A stretch of 15,073 bases of DNA from an uncultured Pseudoflavonifractor sp. (GTDB taxonomy: Bacteria > Bacillota > Clostridia > Oscillospirales > Oscillospiraceae). Numbering within the stretch: position 1 is the first letter of the stretch; each line of letters starts with the position of its first letter. Positions 13,349 to 15,073 of the stretch are shown here, piece by piece. The DNA is taken from positions 1 through 15,073 of the forward strand of contig CANDEE010000041.1 of assembly GCA_947383685.1 (NCBI GenBank), given 5' to 3'. The position numbers and the translations under genes were made by a program. The notes under the pieces were generated by a model, which was given only the letters and a program-made list of their open reading frames with translations, had not been told where the DNA came from and searched no databases.

Positions 13349-14505
13349 AGCAAGAAGGAAAAAACGGCTGCTCCCGCCGGGAGCGGCTGGAGGTGACGGC
13401 GGTAGCTCTGGTTCCGGCGGCGTTAGGAATAGTGGCCCCGACGGTAATGCTGGCGGGGCGGTTGAGCTGGCTGGCTCCGGCACTGGCCCTGCCTGTGGGA
13501 TTGGGGTTATGCCCGGTTTGGGGGCGGCTGGGACGGCAGGATTTGAGCCGGGGCTTGGAGGAGGCCTTTGGACGGGTGGGGGGCAGGTTGATTGAGACCT
13601 TCTATTTCCTCTGGGCGCTGGCCCTGCTGGCTGACGCCGCCCGCCGGTATGCCGAGCGGCTGCTGACCATCTCTGAAGGAGAGGGGGTCCGCTGGATTTT
13701 TCTCCTGTCGGCCTTTGGGCTGTGCCTGTGGCTAAGCCGGGGAAGCGGTGGGACCTTTGCCCGGACGGGACGGCTGTTTTTTCTGGCGGTGGGGGTGACA
13801 ATGGGGGGTATCCTGTTGTTGGCTCTGCCGGGGATGGACTGGCAAAACCTGTGGCCTCCGGAGGGAGCGGACTGGCGGGAGCTCCCTGGCAGCGCGGCCC
13901 TCTGTTTGAGCCTTGGGGGATACGGAGTTTATGCCCTGTGCCTCCCAAGGCGGGAGGGGGACGGCATGAAGGAGACCTGGCCTTGGGCGGCGGGAGGCTG
14001 CGCTGCGCTGGCGGCCCTTTTGTTTGTGGTAGTAGGAGCCTTTGGCCCGGTTCTGGCGGGACAAATGGGAGACCCCTTTCTCTTTTTGCTGGAGGGAGTC
14101 CAGGTCCCCGGGGCCTTCCGCCGGGGAGAAGCGGGGCTGATTGCTGTGCTGGCGCTGGCGGATTTGGTGCTGCTGACGCTGCTAAGCCGGGGGGCGGCGG
14201 CCCTGTGGAAAGGACTGGTCCCAGTCTTTCCTGGGCTGGGGTGGCTTCTGGTGGCGGCGGCCTTTGCCCTGTCAGGGGTACTGCCCAGCCTGGGCCGGGG
14301 CTGGGGACGGTTGGCGGCGGAGGTCCCGGTGGGCAATCTCATTTTTGGCGTATTGCTGCCTGTCCTCTCTGTTTTGACCATAAAGGTTCGGGAGCGCCGG
14401 AAAAGGGAAGCTACATTTTGTGGAGGGAAATCCAGGAAGGAGGTAAATGTAGCGGTAAAACCAGACGGCAAAAAAAGTAGCGGAGAAAATGAAAAAAAGT
14501 GTTGA
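13345..14505 (+). CDS. gerAB: Spore germination permease subunit B (GerAB family), 386 aa, GTG start
   Basis: An integral membrane protein with about ten hydrophobic segments, starting RLEVTAVALVPAALGIVAPT near residue 12, and a family-like helix FYFLWALALLADAARRYAER. It belongs to the GerAB / amino acid-polyamine-organocation transporter-like family, the germinant-sensing membrane subunit of the receptor. I place the start at GTG 13345, whose GTGA overlaps the gerAC stop by 4 nt, with GGTGA 4 nt upstream. The same frame is open back to 12637, but that part is antisense-like low-complexity Gly/Arg sequence under gerAC. The last 40 residues are a charged, Lys-rich tail. The stop codon lies inside the -35 of the rRNA promoter. 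Confidence 0.88.
   Translation: MKQEGKNGCSRRERLEVTAVALVPAALGIVAPTVMLAGRLSWLAPALALPVGLGLCPVWGRLGRQDLSRGLEEAFGRVGGRLIETFYFLWALALLADAARRYAERLLTISEGEGVRWIFLLSAFGLCLWLSRGSGGTFARTGRLFFLAVGVTMGGILLLALPGMDWQNLWPPEGADWRELPGSAALCLSLGGYGVYALCLPRREGDGMKETWPWAAGGCAALAALLFVVVGAFGPVLAGQMGDPFLFLLEGVQVPGAFRRGEAGLIAVLALADLVLLTLLSRGAAALWKGLVPVFPGLGWLLVAAAFALSGVLPSLGRGWGRLAAEVPVGNLIFGVLLPVLSVLTIKVRERRKREATFCGGKSRKEVNVAVKPDGKKSSGENEKKC
14410..14453 (+). repeat. 9-bp inverted repeat near the end of gerAB
   Basis: GCTACATTT (14410-14418) and AAATGTAGC (14445-14453) are perfect reverse complements around a 26-nt centre. It lies within the gerAB coding tail, about 50 bp before the rRNA promoter -35. There is no T-run after it, so it is not a standard terminator. 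Confidence 0.5.
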
Positions 14506-14530
14506 CATTCCCTTTGCATTTTGGTATATT
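14502..14530 (+). promoter_or_regulatory. rRNA operon promoter (rrn P)
   Basis: A perfect TTGACA (14502-14507), a 17-bp spacer and TATATT (14525-14530) form a strong sigma-A promoter about 270 bp before 16S. Upstream A-runs (14470-14476 and 14492-14498) could act as an UP element. The gerAB stop TGA (14503-14505) lies inside the -35 hexamer. Confidence 0.88.
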
Positions 14531-14799
14531 AATAAGGCACTCCGAACGGGGGCACAAACTGAATCGAGTTCAACCCTTTGGGGGACAACGGATTTCGGGT
14601 TTTGCAAACACCTGTCGGCAGTGCAGTGTGCACCTTGTAAATTAAACAACGTGAAGACAAGACAACACCAGAAGAGGACGGAAGTCCTTTTTACAAGTGA
14701 GAGCTTGTAGGAAGGTCTCCGAAATTAATTTCTTTGAAGCTAAGAATTGAGCTTCAGTAATTCGGTTTATACAGGCTGAAGTGTCTGTGTAGATACCAT
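14531..14799 (+). other. rRNA operon leader (pre-16S 5' spacer), no gene
   Basis: This 269-bp stretch between the rrn promoter and 16S holds no credible gene. It contains two adjacent hairpins with GNRA-type loops: 14672-14691, loop GGAA, followed by a T-run; and 14692-14709, loop GAGA. A third hairpin, 14735-14756, overlaps a boxA-like TTCTTTGAA. Such leaders carry antitermination and RNase III processing signals. The 16S trailer that would pair with it lies beyond the window. Confidence 0.75.
14730..14738 (+). promoter_or_regulatory. boxA-like antitermination element
   Basis: TTCTTTGAA resembles the Gram-positive rrn boxA (Bacillus TTCTTTGAAAACT as I recall). It lies about 70 bp before mature 16S, as expected for NusB/S10-dependent rRNA antitermination. 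Its 3' part pairs in a 7-bp hairpin (14735-14741 with 14750-14756). Confidence 0.55.

Positions 14800-15073
<274 letters not shown>

Noticed and set aside
14437..14452. Strong AAGGAGG followed by ATG-TAG, suggesting a start-stop element.
   Set aside because: Spacing is only 3 nt and the codon pair lies within the gerAB coding tail; it is most simply chance. The surrounding dyad is reported separately.
12637..14505. 622-aa plus-strand open frame read as one long protein.
   Set aside because: The first 236 codons underlie gerAC in another frame and are low-complexity Gly/Arg. The real GerAB begins at GTG 13345.
14489..14710. 73-aa open frame between gerAB and 16S.
   Set aside because: It spans the rrn promoter and structured leader, with no ribosome binding site and no recognisable domain.

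Overview
This window is a chromosomal fragment of a spore-forming, GC-rich member of the Clostridia. The partial 16S rRNA at the right end carries V1-V2 motifs that I associate, from memory, with the Oscillospiraceae (Flavonifractor / Intestinimonas / Lawsonibacter relatives). A complete gerA germination operon, a Spo0A-like regulator and strong AGGAGG-type ribosome binding sites fit that placement. It is a contig end on both sides. The first 47 bases are Illumina adapter plus an apparent 8-nt index, and the right edge stops inside 16S, a repeat that commonly breaks assemblies.

Layout: 48-797 (-) is a truncated glmU-like gene cut by the adapter. 944-1429 (-) is a small HD-domain phosphohydrolase. 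1645-4824 (+) is a three-gene operon: a YtrA-type GntR repressor, an ABC ATPase and a large ABC permease with an extracytoplasmic C-terminal domain. It has a sigma-A promoter, a YtrA-like operator on the start site and an 11-bp-period direct repeat just upstream. 4977-6167 (+) is a monocistronic PrsA/parvulin-type lipoprotein. 6330-7389 (+) is an overlapping XRE regulator and divergent Spo0A-like response regulator, followed by a P2-type Ca2+ ATPase (7444-10032) whose start codon lies in a 10-bp inverted repeat. 10070-10774 (-) is a CofE/F420-ligase-family protein, convergent with the ATPase and sharing a bidirectional terminator. 10899-14505 (+) is gerA in the order A-C-B, with 4-nt overlaps at both junctions and a forespore-sigma-like promoter. 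14502-15073 (+) is an rRNA operon: promoter, structured leader with boxA, and the 16S 5' end.

How the genes work together: the left part is cell-envelope biology (GlmU-like acetyltransferase domain, cell-wall-antibiotic-type ABC operon, extracytoplasmic foldase). The right part is sporulation and germination plus cation transport (Spo0A-like regulator, Ca2+ pump, nutrient germinant receptor). No phage, transposon, CRISPR array or defence locus is visible, and no obviously new multi-gene system. The less ordinary points are the XRE/Spo0A-like pair next to the Ca2+ pump, the GlmU without a recognisable nucleotidyltransferase motif, the GerAC without a lipobox cysteine, and several well-formed inverted repeats at promoters and start codons.
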